A stretch of 64,000 nucleotides of DNA, from contig NC_040025.1 of NCBI RefSeq assembly GCF_000972845.2, positions 15,874,126 through 15,938,125 on the forward strand. The letters run 5' to 3'. The notes beneath the pieces are model-generated. The model worked only from the letters and a program-made list of their open reading frames with translations, had not been told where the DNA came from and did not search any database. Numbering within the stretch: the stretch's first letter is position 1; the number at the start of each line of letters is the position of its first letter. Positions 12,801 to 20,950 of the stretch are shown here, piece by piece. This stretch comes from Larimichthys crocea (lineage: Eukaryota > Chordata > Actinopteri > Sciaenidae). Both the position numbers and the translations under genes were made by a program.

Positions 12801-15800
12801 ATTAAAATGTTGAATATTTTCATAGCCTAGTCTATGTTGTGATAAATTAAAATTCCTCATGAAAATTAAAAATGCCTCTGGTCTTTTAGGAGGAGCAGGC
12901 TTTAAGAGAATCACTAGCCCAGGAGACAAGTATTTTATTGGATGCGAGTGAGAACAGCGAAATGCGAATCAAAGAGCTGGTGGAGGATATCAAAACCCTG
13001 ACACAGAGAAATGTTGAGAAAGAGATGGAGTTGGAAAGGTATGATATTTTCTCCTTTTTTTTCCTCCTCTTTGTTCTTTTAGTTTTAGGAAGTGGTTCTC
13101 ATGATTACATTTGATTGTCGTTGATGAAATCTGTGTGTGTGCAGGATGAAGGAAAGAGCAAAGAGGGCTGGAGCTCAGAGGAAAGAAGAGGAGGATGAGA
13201 GAAAGAGCCTGCGGGTAATTATAATTCAGAACATGCTGTATATCATAACGAAACCATTGTCTACATTGTTCTTTTTTTTTTTCTACGTCTCCTTCTCTTC
13301 TCCAATCTGTGTCATTTATTTCTGTATTTTAGACCAAGCTGGAACAGACAGAGGGTGAACTCCGAAGTCTGTCTAAGGAGTTCCAGGGCCTGAGAAATTC
13401 GCTGGCCCAGAGAGACACGAGTGTCCTGCAGCTTCAAAGCACCATCACCACCCTCACCCAGAAACTCACCACTGCCCACAGGAAAGAGGTCAGACATTTC
13501 TTTGGAAATGAGAAGGGATGGGATTGAAAGGAAGGTTGATGAGTAATGTATGGATTGATAGATAAAGCTGAGCCAGACAGTTAATTCAGTATCTGTTATA
13601 AGTAGTGAGGTATTTGCATCTGACGGCAGAATTTATATGGAGCAAACATGTGGTCTCAGTTACTGCAGATAGGATGTTGTTTTCTATTATATCTTTTTCT
13701 TTGGGATTTAGGCAGAAACATGGGTGTGTTTCTTCATAAACATACTCGTCTTGTATGTCACTACACTCTAAAACTTTGCCAGCTTTGCCTTTAAATTTTG
13801 ACCTTTTAAGTTCAGGATTCGTTGCATGCAGGACTGGCATTTTGTAACAGATCACCTACAGTTACAAATATGTAGTCAACACACGCTTTCTTCCTTTATG
13901 GCCAGGCGGAGAGCGAGGCAACTCTGAAGGAGATGCGTAGCCTGCGGGAGCGTCTGAACACGAGCGAGCGTGCTGCAGAGGGCTTGAAGAGTGATCTGAG
14001 TGCCATGGTAGCACAGAGGGATCACGGGCAGGCCGAACTGCATCAAGCTCGTCTGCAGGCGGCCCAGCTCACCCTTCAGCTTGCAGATTCCAGTCTGGCC
14101 TTGAGAGAGGGAAGAGCCCGTTGGGCCCAGGAGAGGCAGAATCTGCAGCGTGCTGCTGAGGTACTGTATTACTGCAGAATAACGTATCCGAGGTGGAGAA
14201 ATTAGAACATTTAATATATTTGTACTGAATTTTGAATATATATCACATGTTCTATTGGTGTCCAGATATTAGATATTATATATGCTGTTAGATGTCATGA
14301 TGTCTGATGGCTTCATTGCTCTTCTGAGTGGCATACATGACTTTTTATGAGTTTTTATATGTTATAAGTACTGTGTATGTGTCACCCTGACAGAAAGACC
14401 ATGAGCGCATGGAGAAACTCAACACAGAGACGCAGAGGACGGAGGAGAGGATGCAGGAGGAGAGGATGGAGAGAGTGAAGCTGGAGGTTGAGCTTGGAAG
14501 AGAAAAAGATTGCAACCGGGTGAGAAAGACAACAAAAGGAAACTTACTGCAGTCAGTGTTTCTTGTTGACACTCATTTTGAGAGTTTACTTCAGAGTATT
14601 TTTGTAGTAACTTAAACCACCATTATGCATGTATACAAGTAGAAATGCAAATAATTTACTACACATGGCATGCTTGTCCACTTAAAGGGAGAGATAGATG
14701 CCATTTGCTTTCTTGACATGAGTTGGGTGAAAAGATCAATTGCACTTTCATGACTGTACGATAAATAAAATATCTGGGAATAAATACTGGGAACAGGTGG
14801 AAACATCTAGCCTGGCCAAAGTTTTAAAAGTCTACCTCCCAGTAGCTCTAAAGCTCATTAATATAAATGTTATATCTCGTTTGTTTAATCTGTACACAAG
14901 CAGATGAGTAAAAACGTCAAGTTGTCGTTTTACAGCGATGTGAATGCTGGAACTATTTCTTGGCCTGGCACAGTGACTTTCTGGAGTCTTATCATCACCA
15001 TGATTGCCTCCAGTCTTTATGCTAAGCTAATTGCCTGCTGGCTCTGATTTCACATTCACCATATCGAAATGAGAGTAGTATCGATCCTCTCATCTAACTT
15101 TCTGCAACAAAGCAAATACACGTCTTTCCCAAAATACTGAGAAATTAACTTTGCAGTGATTTACTCTGTATACTTCACTACACACTTAACTTTTACAGTA
15201 TGTATTAGTTGGGTCTGACTACCCTGCTGTCCTCTGATAACCTACCTGCAGGTTCAGCTGAGTGAAACTCGAAGGGAGCTCCAGGAGCTGAAGGCCAGCC
15301 TGAGGGTCACCCAGAAAGAGAAGGAGCAGCTGCTTGGAGAGAAACAGGCACGACACACTGTTAGATTAAGTTTTTTCAAAAAAGAGTAAACACTTTGCAC
15401 TTTGCACTTTGTTTTTTCATTATCAGCCGATAAGATCTCAAGGCGGATGAATGGCTTGTATGGATTAACAAGTAAACCGTTAAAGTTTTATTCTAATCAT
15501 GAGTGAATACTCATTATCAGCTTTAAATTTAATGCAAGTTTAGTTACGATTTGTACCACTTTCAAGCTTGAGTGCGCCTATGAATAACGATTGTTTTTAG
15601 ACATGCTCTGTATCAACAATATATTCATATCCTAAAGCTTACTAATATGTACACAAGTACACTGGGATCGTGAATGTCCCAGGTGTTTGGAATCTTCTGT
15701 CTGTTGTTGTCTTCTTAGTTGTTATTGTGCAATATAAATTGTTTATAGTGCAATATAAATCAGTGGATTTCAGGGCAGTCAGTGCTGCTGCTGTTAAAGT

Positions 15801-18800
15801 GCCTGCAGAGTTTTTGTTGGCTAACCACCATCACATTTGCCCACTACTGGCAGAGTAGATGGTCAATGTTTTTAAAATCAGTGTCCAGCTTAATTTTAAC
15901 ATCTGCCATATGGCAGTATTGCAGCCAGACTGTGGCGTATCATAAATCAAACAAATGTTTTAATGTTGAGCAGTGATAATAATATATAATAGCAAATGTT
16001 GTGTTTGCGTATTTACTGTGTAACCGTTTTATAAGCTTTGGCTTGAAGAAGTCGGACATCATGAGGGTGATGGCTGCTGAAGCTGTGATGAAAGTCCTGC
16101 CCTGGTGTGCGATATGATGGCTGTATTTTCCAATACAGGAGTTGATGGAGTACATCTGTCAGCTGGAGCAGAAGATGGGAACAGTGGCCGGTGCCAAGTG
16201 GAGCGCTGCCCCGGTTGCCTCTACAGGTGAATGGAGCCTCACATTAATCTACTGTATGCCCTGCAGATGTGAACAATAAAAGTGTTAACTATCATTCAAC
16301 AGCAACACTAAATATTGTTCAGAATGGCCTGCGTTGTGGGCGACAGGCAGTGCTCTGAGGCAAGTGACCACTTTTTCTTTCCCAATGTTTCTGTGTGGCA
16401 GGGCGGCCTGGCAGTGTATTATCTGACTCTGAGGATGAGAACCCAGAGGCTTTGCAGCCTCTCCGTCCACCAAGACCTCTGGGACACTACAGCCTGTGTG
16501 AACAGGGCGAGCCTGATTCCTTGCTCCTTGCCACCCCTCCTCCCTCTCCCAGGGAGGCGGAGAGGAGCATGGTGGTCATCAACCAGCCAGCCCCGCTCTC
16601 ATCGCCACACCAGGCTGGCGCTGACACTTTGGCTCACAGCTCTGATTCGGTGAGATGCGCTATCTGAGCCATTCAGCTTGACCATTGTGTAATTATATGT
16701 GATACTGAAAATGAGCTATGTCTCCATGCTGATAGCCATGCGCACCAGTTAAACACGGGCAGGGGATCGTTTGATATAGACATTATCTCCTGAAGCAATT
16801 AGGCCACTAGTCTGCAAGTTATTAGAATATAATAGGTACTGGACAAATGTGTGTGTGACATATTAATGTGTGTGTGACATGTTAATGTGTGTGTGTGTGT
16901 GTGTGTGTTGCTGTCTGTTGTTAAGGAGGAGGAATCTGATCCACATCAGTGTGGAAGGCACAGCTCTGGAGAGGAAACAGCACTTTTGCTGCCTGAGCAC
17001 ACGGACACTGTTCTCAGGTACAATCTATCACCTCAGACACACATAATCATGCATAGAATAAATACACACACACACAGGACGAGGGAAATGTACTGATATC
17101 CATTACTCTCATCACTGTGTCAGCACATTGGCTCCTTGTCAGAGAACAGAAAGTGACAACGAGACTGAGACAGACAGAAAAAACAGCCAACAGAAGGGAA
17201 TCTGAATCTGCACAAAACCAAAAAAAACAACTGTCTGGAAAGTGGGTGGAAGAGGGTGGAGTAATGCTCCATAAAAACTAATGCATTCAAAATATTGTCA
17301 TTGTAAAAGTATATACTGTAAGTACGTTATTTGCAGTAAAATGTTTTAAAGTGTCAAAAGTAAAAGTCGTCATTTTGAGGTGAAGTTTCTGTCAGCAGTG
17401 GTAGAAAATTAATTAAATTTAATGATCAAAACACCGTTTTGAGGGACTTTACTCAAGTATTTCCATTATATGTTGCTGACCATCAACTCCAGTAATCCAC
17501 TATACTCGTTATAAAATACAAATGATTCAACCATTGGCCTGTGACCTTGTTCCATGTTATAGATGTCTATGAGTTGTTAGCTGTTCCACCCTCTAAATTT
17601 CTCAAAAGGTTTAATCTAAAGAACTAAAGAGCAAAAAATGTCCAATATTTTACAAAAAAGCAAAGACGAGAGAAAAGTCCCAAACATGAATGCAAAATTG
17701 TTGAGCAGAACTTTGGCTTTTTCCTCTTGTCTTTGCCACATCTCACAAACACTCCGATTTATCTTGTGACCCTTTAGAGGGGGCCTGACCCTCAGGTTGG
17801 GAAACACTGGACTAAACTACCTGTACTGTAAATGAAGTCAAAAATAGCTCATCAAGATACAACAGTGAAATGTATTTCCACATTTTTACATCTGTATAAA
17901 CAATCTAATAATTTATCAGACACATTTTTGTGGGACAACTTTTGATACTTATGTTGTTGTAGTGGTATTTTTAGGTCTATGTACTCCTTCCACCACTGCC
18001 TTTCTTAGTGTTACATCAACATATTTGATGTCACAACCAATATGACTGTTTCATATATTACTGCTGTAAAAGGTAAAGATATAAAAAGATAGTCCTAAAG
18101 ATATATTGTAGGTTAGCATGTATTCACCTTAATAAAGGGCAAGGCGAGGGAGGACAAGAAAATCACAACAAAATGGTGCAGAGTTGAAGATTTAATGTTC
18201 AAAAATGGAGTTTTGCATTACTGACTGCATATTAAAATGAAAATTTCTTTGAGCCCAAACAAGCCAGCAAATTTCTTCCTGTCATGCTGGCTGGTTTTAA
18301 ACTCCAGCAATGCATCATATTTTATGAGCTCATGGTTTGATTTGTGTGTACAACCTCTCCCTGCAAAGTAATTTGTGAGCACAGCAGCCAGACAAATGCA
18401 GTGAAATCAAAAGTATCATATTTCTCACCTTAAATGCAGAAATGAAAAGTTCTAAAGGGTGAAAAAAAATGGAAGAATTAAGTATTTCTAAATTATACTT
18501 AAGAATAGTACCTTAGTAAATCTACTCAGTTACTTTCCACCTATGATCGCACACAGAAATGGTTTCACATGTACACTTTGAATTCAAAGCTTGCTAATGC
18601 ACACAGACGCATGCAACCAATTATTTATGGTGACAGGGTGAGTATGGCTTGATGATGGAAGTTTTGAATATGCGGTCGTAAAAGAAGTTGAGTCAGGGTG
18701 AGGCGGGGGAGGCTGTGTGAGACAGAGCCGGGCCGTGGGAGGAGCGAGATGGGAGGACAAGGGGACAGATAAGTTGACAGCAAGCTGTAGCAATGATTTA

Positions 18801-18990
18801 CCTGAGGGGTGTACCGCAGTCACGGGCCAATTTTCAGCATCATTAAAGCCCTCTCTCTCCCACTCAGCCACTCCTTCAGTCTAACCTCCTCTTTCAACCA
18901 GAATGAGTGTTTCTTTCAGTTTTTTCACACACGCACACACTCTGCTTTGTGTCCTCCTCCAGTGATCTGGCCGACACCTCGCTATGGTAA
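9679..18990 (+). CDS. calcoco1: CALCOCO1, calcium-binding and coiled-coil domain protein 1
   Basis: Joined exons: 9679-9810, 9905-10007, 12001-12203, 12389-12601, 12890-13038, 13145-13214, 13333-13488, 13906-14160, 14394-14519, 15252-15347, 16139-16226, 16402-16649, 16926-17017 and 18963-18990, giving 652 codons; human has 691. Residues 1-125 or so form a SKICH domain ([26 protein letters not shown]-like motifs), as in NDP52 and TAX1BP1. A '[13 protein letters not shown]' linker follows, where the human LC3/GABARAP-interacting motif lies. Residues 147-525 or so are heptad-rich coiled coil, then an acidic SDSEDE tail. The family is known as a nuclear-receptor coactivator and as an ER-phagy/Golgi-phagy receptor. 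The start ATG lies 33 bases into exon 2 in a good context (GCCATGG). All introns are GT-AG except a GC-AG intron after the tenth coding exon. The human C-terminal zinc finger was not found; the final exon is the least certain part. Confidence 0.9.
9905..10007 (+). CDS. calcoco1: CALCOCO1 coding exon 2 (SKICH, residues 45-78)
   Basis: It starts [16 protein letters not shown] directly after a TCAG acceptor and ends 'CCVHFQ' plus one base (phase 1) at G|GTACTC. The split codon is completed as Ala by the exon at 12,001. Confidence 0.92.
10313..10428 (+). CDS. Candidate alternative terminal exon in CALCOCO1 intron 3
   Basis: After 'aatttctttag' a frame runs to TGA at 10,426. Spliced from the phase-1 donor at 10,007 it would stay in frame and add 38 residues: a short basic start (CRRL), an acidic run (NEDDEDN), then a Tyr/Ser-rich tail ending LSVSGN. 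That would give a SKICH-only protein of about 116 residues. The composition is protein-like, but I recognise no family. It could also be a transposed terminal exon of an unrelated gene. Seen: the splice signal and frame. Inferred: use as an exon. Confidence 0.3.
10439..11558 (-). CDS. Candidate nested antisense gene in CALCOCO1 intron 3
   Basis: A minus-strand model joins 11558-11476, 10858-10808 and 10670-10439 into 121 codons with all phases agreeing. The first donor is CCT|GTAAGT. The middle 51-base exon has good borders (ttacaaaacag at its start, AA|GTAAGC at its end). The third acceptor (acatacag) is weak. If the second donor is not used, the frame stops after 45 codons. The last exon lies in a 104-codon open frame (10,439-10,753). 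Upstream, at 11,638-11,644, lies an ETS site (CTTCCGG on the minus strand), typical of housekeeping promoters. A possible polyadenylation signal sits at 10,037-10,042 (TTTATT on the + strand). I do not recognise the product: no signal peptide, one moderately hydrophobic patch (VHLFLL). It could be a non-coding RNA or a chance frame. Confidence 0.3.
11560..11660 (-). promoter_or_regulatory. Possible promoter of the nested antisense transcript
   Basis: This is a GC-richer patch inside an AT-rich intron. It has a consensus ETS site, CCGGAAG on the + strand at 11,638-11,644, and several CACCTG E-box cores. It lies just 5' of the candidate minus-strand first exon. Confidence 0.35.
12001..12203 (+). 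CDS. calcoco1: CALCOCO1 coding exon 3 (end of SKICH, residues 79-146)
   Basis: It begins '[19 protein letters not shown]' after a long T-run acceptor and covers the last SKICH strands with the 'CSQSPKF' motif. It then has an acidic stretch and '[13 protein letters not shown]', ending in phase 0. The human LC3-interacting motif maps to the 'LLVV' neighbourhood. Confidence 0.93.
12389..12601 (+). CDS. calcoco1: CALCOCO1 coding exon 4 (coiled coil, residues 147-217)
   Basis: Charged heptad repeats from '[18 protein letters not shown]' to 'EEMEWKQK'. Acceptor cttgtcag, donor AAG|GTGGCG, phase 0 on both sides. Confidence 0.9.
12890..13038 (+). CDS. calcoco1: CALCOCO1 coding exon 5 (coiled coil)
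   Basis: Starts '[13 protein letters not shown]' after gtcttttag. Ends 'EKEMELE' plus AG (phase 2) at AG|GTATGA, completed as Arg by the next exon. Confidence 0.9.
13145..13214 (+). CDS. calcoco1: CALCOCO1 coding exon 6 (coiled coil)
   Basis: A 70-base exon, '[18 protein letters not shown]' and 'RKSLR', very rich in Lys, Arg and Glu. The acceptor is a TG-rich tract ending gtgcag; the donor is CGG|GTAATT. Confidence 0.88.
13333..13488 (+). CDS. calcoco1: CALCOCO1 coding exon 7 (coiled coil, residues 291-342)
   Basis: 52 codons from '[17 protein letters not shown]' to 'TAHRKE', phase 0 on both sides, donor GAG|GTCAGA. Confidence 0.9.
13906..14160 (+). CDS. calcoco1: CALCOCO1 coding exon 8 (coiled coil, residues 343-427)
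   Basis: 85 codons, '[17 protein letters not shown]' to '[11 protein letters not shown]'. It aligns with the human segment that keeps the 'AELHRSRLEVAEV'-type Leu/Ala heptads. Donor GAG|GTACTG. Confidence 0.92.
14394..14519 (+). CDS. calcoco1: CALCOCO1 coding exon 9 (coiled coil, residues 428-469)
   Basis: 42 codons, '[18 protein letters not shown]' to 'LGREKDCNR'. Acceptor ctgacag, donor CGG|GTGAGA. Confidence 0.9.
14685..15165. mobile_element. Percomorph fold-back/MITE-like element with long inverted ends
   Basis: The left part (about 14,688-14,815: 'tttgctttcttgacatgag', 'aaaagatcaattgcac') is the diverged reverse complement of the right part (about 15,000-15,145: 'ctttatgctaagctaa', 'gatcctctcatctaacttt', 'caaagcaaata'). 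The centre contains 'tatctcgtttgtttaatctg'. From memory this is a very common non-coding interspersed element in percomorph fish. It sits in the intron between coding exons 9 and 10 and has no ORF. The borders are approximate. Confidence 0.65.
15252..15347 (+). CDS. calcoco1: CALCOCO1 coding exon 10 (coiled coil), GC donor
   Basis: 32 codons, '[17 protein letters not shown]' to 'EQLLGEKQ'. The frame and the human protein (EEKQ followed by ELLEY) place the border at CAG|GCACGA, so the intron begins GC rather than GT. It ends with a normal AG at 16,138. Confidence 0.88.
15348..16138 (+). other. GC-AG intron of CALCOCO1
   Basis: About 790 bases of AT-rich intron. I see no repeat family or gene in it. 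A small open frame near 15,670-15,858 shows no protein character. Confidence 0.6.
16139..16226 (+). CDS. calcoco1: CALCOCO1 coding exon 11 (end of coiled coil)
   Basis: '[21 protein letters not shown]' matches the human ELLEYMRKLE segment. Ends 'VAST' plus G (phase 1) at G|GTGAAT. Confidence 0.9.
16402..16649 (+). CDS. calcoco1: CALCOCO1 coding exon 12 (acidic/proline tail)
   Basis: Begins '[16 protein letters not shown]' and contains '[11 protein letters not shown]', '[20 protein letters not shown]' and 'SSDS'. All have clear counterparts in the human C-terminal region (DSEDE, YGLCERGDP, PLVVISQPAP). Predicted disordered; phase 1 in, phase 0 out. Confidence 0.93.
16844..16908. repeat. (TG)n with a short tandem duplication next to a splice site
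   Basis: Two imperfect copies of a roughly 20-base unit, 'tgtgtgtgacatattaatg', precede a pure TG run. The block ends 17 bases before the acceptor of coding exon 13 at 16,926. Confidence 0.85.
16926..17017 (+). CDS. calcoco1: CALCOCO1 coding exon 13
   Basis: '[20 protein letters not shown]' then '[10 protein letters not shown]' plus AG (phase 2). The human counterpart has GGEEANLLLPE. The acceptor tgttaag is weak in pyrimidines apart from the TG run. Donor AG|GTACAA. Confidence 0.88.
17124..17205 (+). CDS. calcoco1: Alternative CALCOCO1 last exon (less favoured)
   Basis: The acceptor 'ctcatcactgtgtcag' is fair. The exon would add a 28-residue polar tail ([20 protein letters not shown] and so on) and stop at 17,203-17,205, giving 670 residues. 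The only nearby polyadenylation-like signal is an AATAAA near 18,130, inside repeat DNA. I see no resemblance to the human tail. Confidence 0.3.
17280..18550. repeat. Teleost dispersed repeat cluster in the last CALCOCO1 intron
   Basis: The phrase 'tactcaagtatttccatta' near 17,451-17,469, 'ctccttccaccactgcc' near 17,984-18,000 and an inverted block near 18,475-18,545 ('acttaagaatagtacc', 'agttactttccacc') match the same dispersed family as at 6.8-7.8 kb, in two orientations. Separately, 'ggttgggaaacactggac' near 17,796-17,813 is another phrase common in fish repeats. No coding content. Confidence 0.6.
18963..18990 (+). CDS. calcoco1: CALCOCO1 coding exon 14 (favoured last exon)
   Basis: A very strong acceptor (tctgctttgtgtcctcctccag) leads to a phase-matched end: Ser, then DLADTSLW and TAA at 18,988. 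'VLSDLAD' lines up with human 'AFYDMAS' just after LLLPE. In human the protein continues for about 45 residues with a zinc finger; here it stops. A GT at 18,987 could serve as a donor, but no zinc-finger exon is visible downstream. Confidence 0.6.
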
Positions 18991-20950
18991 CCAGTGGACA
19001 TCCAGCCACTGCCGCAGCGAGTGATCAAAAGGAGAGGAGAAGGGGGATTTTCTCGGCGTTAATGTGGTCCCACATTACTTCCACTAAGCACATATACAGC
19101 TCACTCATTACATAGACAAACTGTTAATATGCAATTTACATCGTCTCTGCCGTGAACCTTTGGTTTCTTTCCTCCTAGGCTATTGTGGTATTGCCCTAGC
19201 TGTTTTGTTGTTAGAAATGACATAATGCTTGTGGTGGCAGGTCAACACCATGTTTATGACTGACATAAGACTGTTGCACAGTTTTAGGCATGGGCTCTGG
19301 CGTTTGAGAGTTCGCAGGCTGTAGCCCAACGATTTCTGTTGAATCACTGCTATGTCGAGAGCTTTACGATGGATGTTATGTCGTTTTTATGACATTTGTG
19401 ATTAGGAGTCATGACAGGCACTGTAATTATGATGTTTTGTACAGGCCTGGCTCCTCTGGAAGTCATGGCAAAACTCTCTTCCAGCATTAAATTCTCCACA
19501 GCAGCTTTGAACACTATTCATGGCAGCATAAAGTAATGATACAGCATCATGCTAGAATATATATTGCAGCAATGTAGGTCTATGACATCATATTTCTCCT
19601 CCATTTACTCAGAGCTAAGGTTTGATATGCACTTTCTTGTACGCATTAGCAGTTGATTGTTGTCATGCAGATGCAGTTAAGGAGATTTAGTGGCGCAGAG
19701 GCGCTTTAAGACGGACAAGCATTTGAAATAGACAGCTTATTGAACAGATTGTGTTTAAAGTCTATTAAGATAGGTGCCAGATGCAACTTTCTACTTCAGT
19801 AACTTCATATCATCATTATTATAAAATTAATGCTCATAAGCTTTTCACTATAGATCAGCTGCAGTTTTTACTCGCTAATGATCCTGGATTTTACGTTTCA
19901 TAATTATTGAAATGAAATGCTAATTTACTAGCTAGTTATTTGGATATTTAGTGTTGATCTTTGCTACAGTTTTGTACAGAAATCTTACGTCACAACCATT
20001 TAGTTCTAAATTTGTGCCTAAAATAATGAAAAAAAAAAAGAGTAAAAGAAAATCATTTTTATAGATCCTGACATCATGACATGGTGTTGGTATTTTCCCC
20101 TAGCCCTATGGCAATATACTGCCTAATAAAAATTGCTGCCTATCTTTTAATCAATACTGTATGCATTTTTCATGATTTTCTATTTATAATTAACTTGAGT
20201 TATGCTGCAATGAAACTATATTCAGGTTTAGTTTGAAATAGGTGTTTGTTTTCCACACAACTGTGCAATGTGTGACAGAATTTTCCATGCTTGGCTAAGA
20301 AGATTTGCTAGACACTTTGATGCTTGATTTTATCTGCTGTATTTGCACCCTATTTTTACTATAGAAGAGTTTTTAGATGAAAAGTTGATATATGGATACT
20401 TAACAATATGTCGGTTGTGTCCTTTTCATCGTTATCTTAATCATTACCATTGTGTGTTGTGTTTACGCATATTTTATCGACACCTTTTTTGTTTTTATCA
20501 TGTTTTCAGATACTCACTTTGATATTTAAGTCATATTGTTGCAAGATATTGGTGCTAATGAAAGGGAATTATACCAGCGTGTTGTTTGTGTAAGAGGTGG
20601 AAATCTGCAAAATGAATGAATGTTTAACAGCTTCAACTGGACCAGAATTATTATGAAGTAGTCATGAAAGGAGTAAAAACCTCTCATTTAACTTGTGTCA
20701 CTATGTATTCTGGTGTTGAAGTACATGTTGATTCTCTTTATATAGAAGCAGGAATGTTTCGAGGAACCTGGTATTCTTTCCCAGAAGATAGCACACTACA
20801 TATATTCTCCATTGTCATCGTTTGTGGTTGTAACCTGACTTTATGTCTTAGGGAAGTTATTTTTTTGTTGTTCCGCTGAGAGCTCCAGTACGAGTACTCC
20901 TCGTCAGGACACTGTCTCCCATTGCAATAAAGCTCCAGTGGTTATGGTTT
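18991..20950 (+). other. calcoco1: CALCOCO1 3' UTR
   Basis: Two kilobases without a long frame or recognisable repeat, ending at a polyadenylation signal with a classic GT-rich downstream element. This supports one continuous 3' UTR from the exon at 18,963. Confidence 0.6.
20926..20931 (+). terminator. CALCOCO1 polyadenylation signal
   Basis: AATAAA in 'attgcaataaagctcc', followed within 15-45 bases by 'ggtttgttttgaagttttgt' and TGTGTG, the usual GU-rich downstream element. A second AATAAA at 21,038-21,043 could serve as an alternative site. Confidence 0.75.

Noticed and set aside
18809..19024. + strand frame over the favoured last CALCOCO1 exon ending [11 protein letters not shown]
   Set aside because: It is in a different phase from the donor at 17,017 and has no homology to the CALCOCO1 tail.
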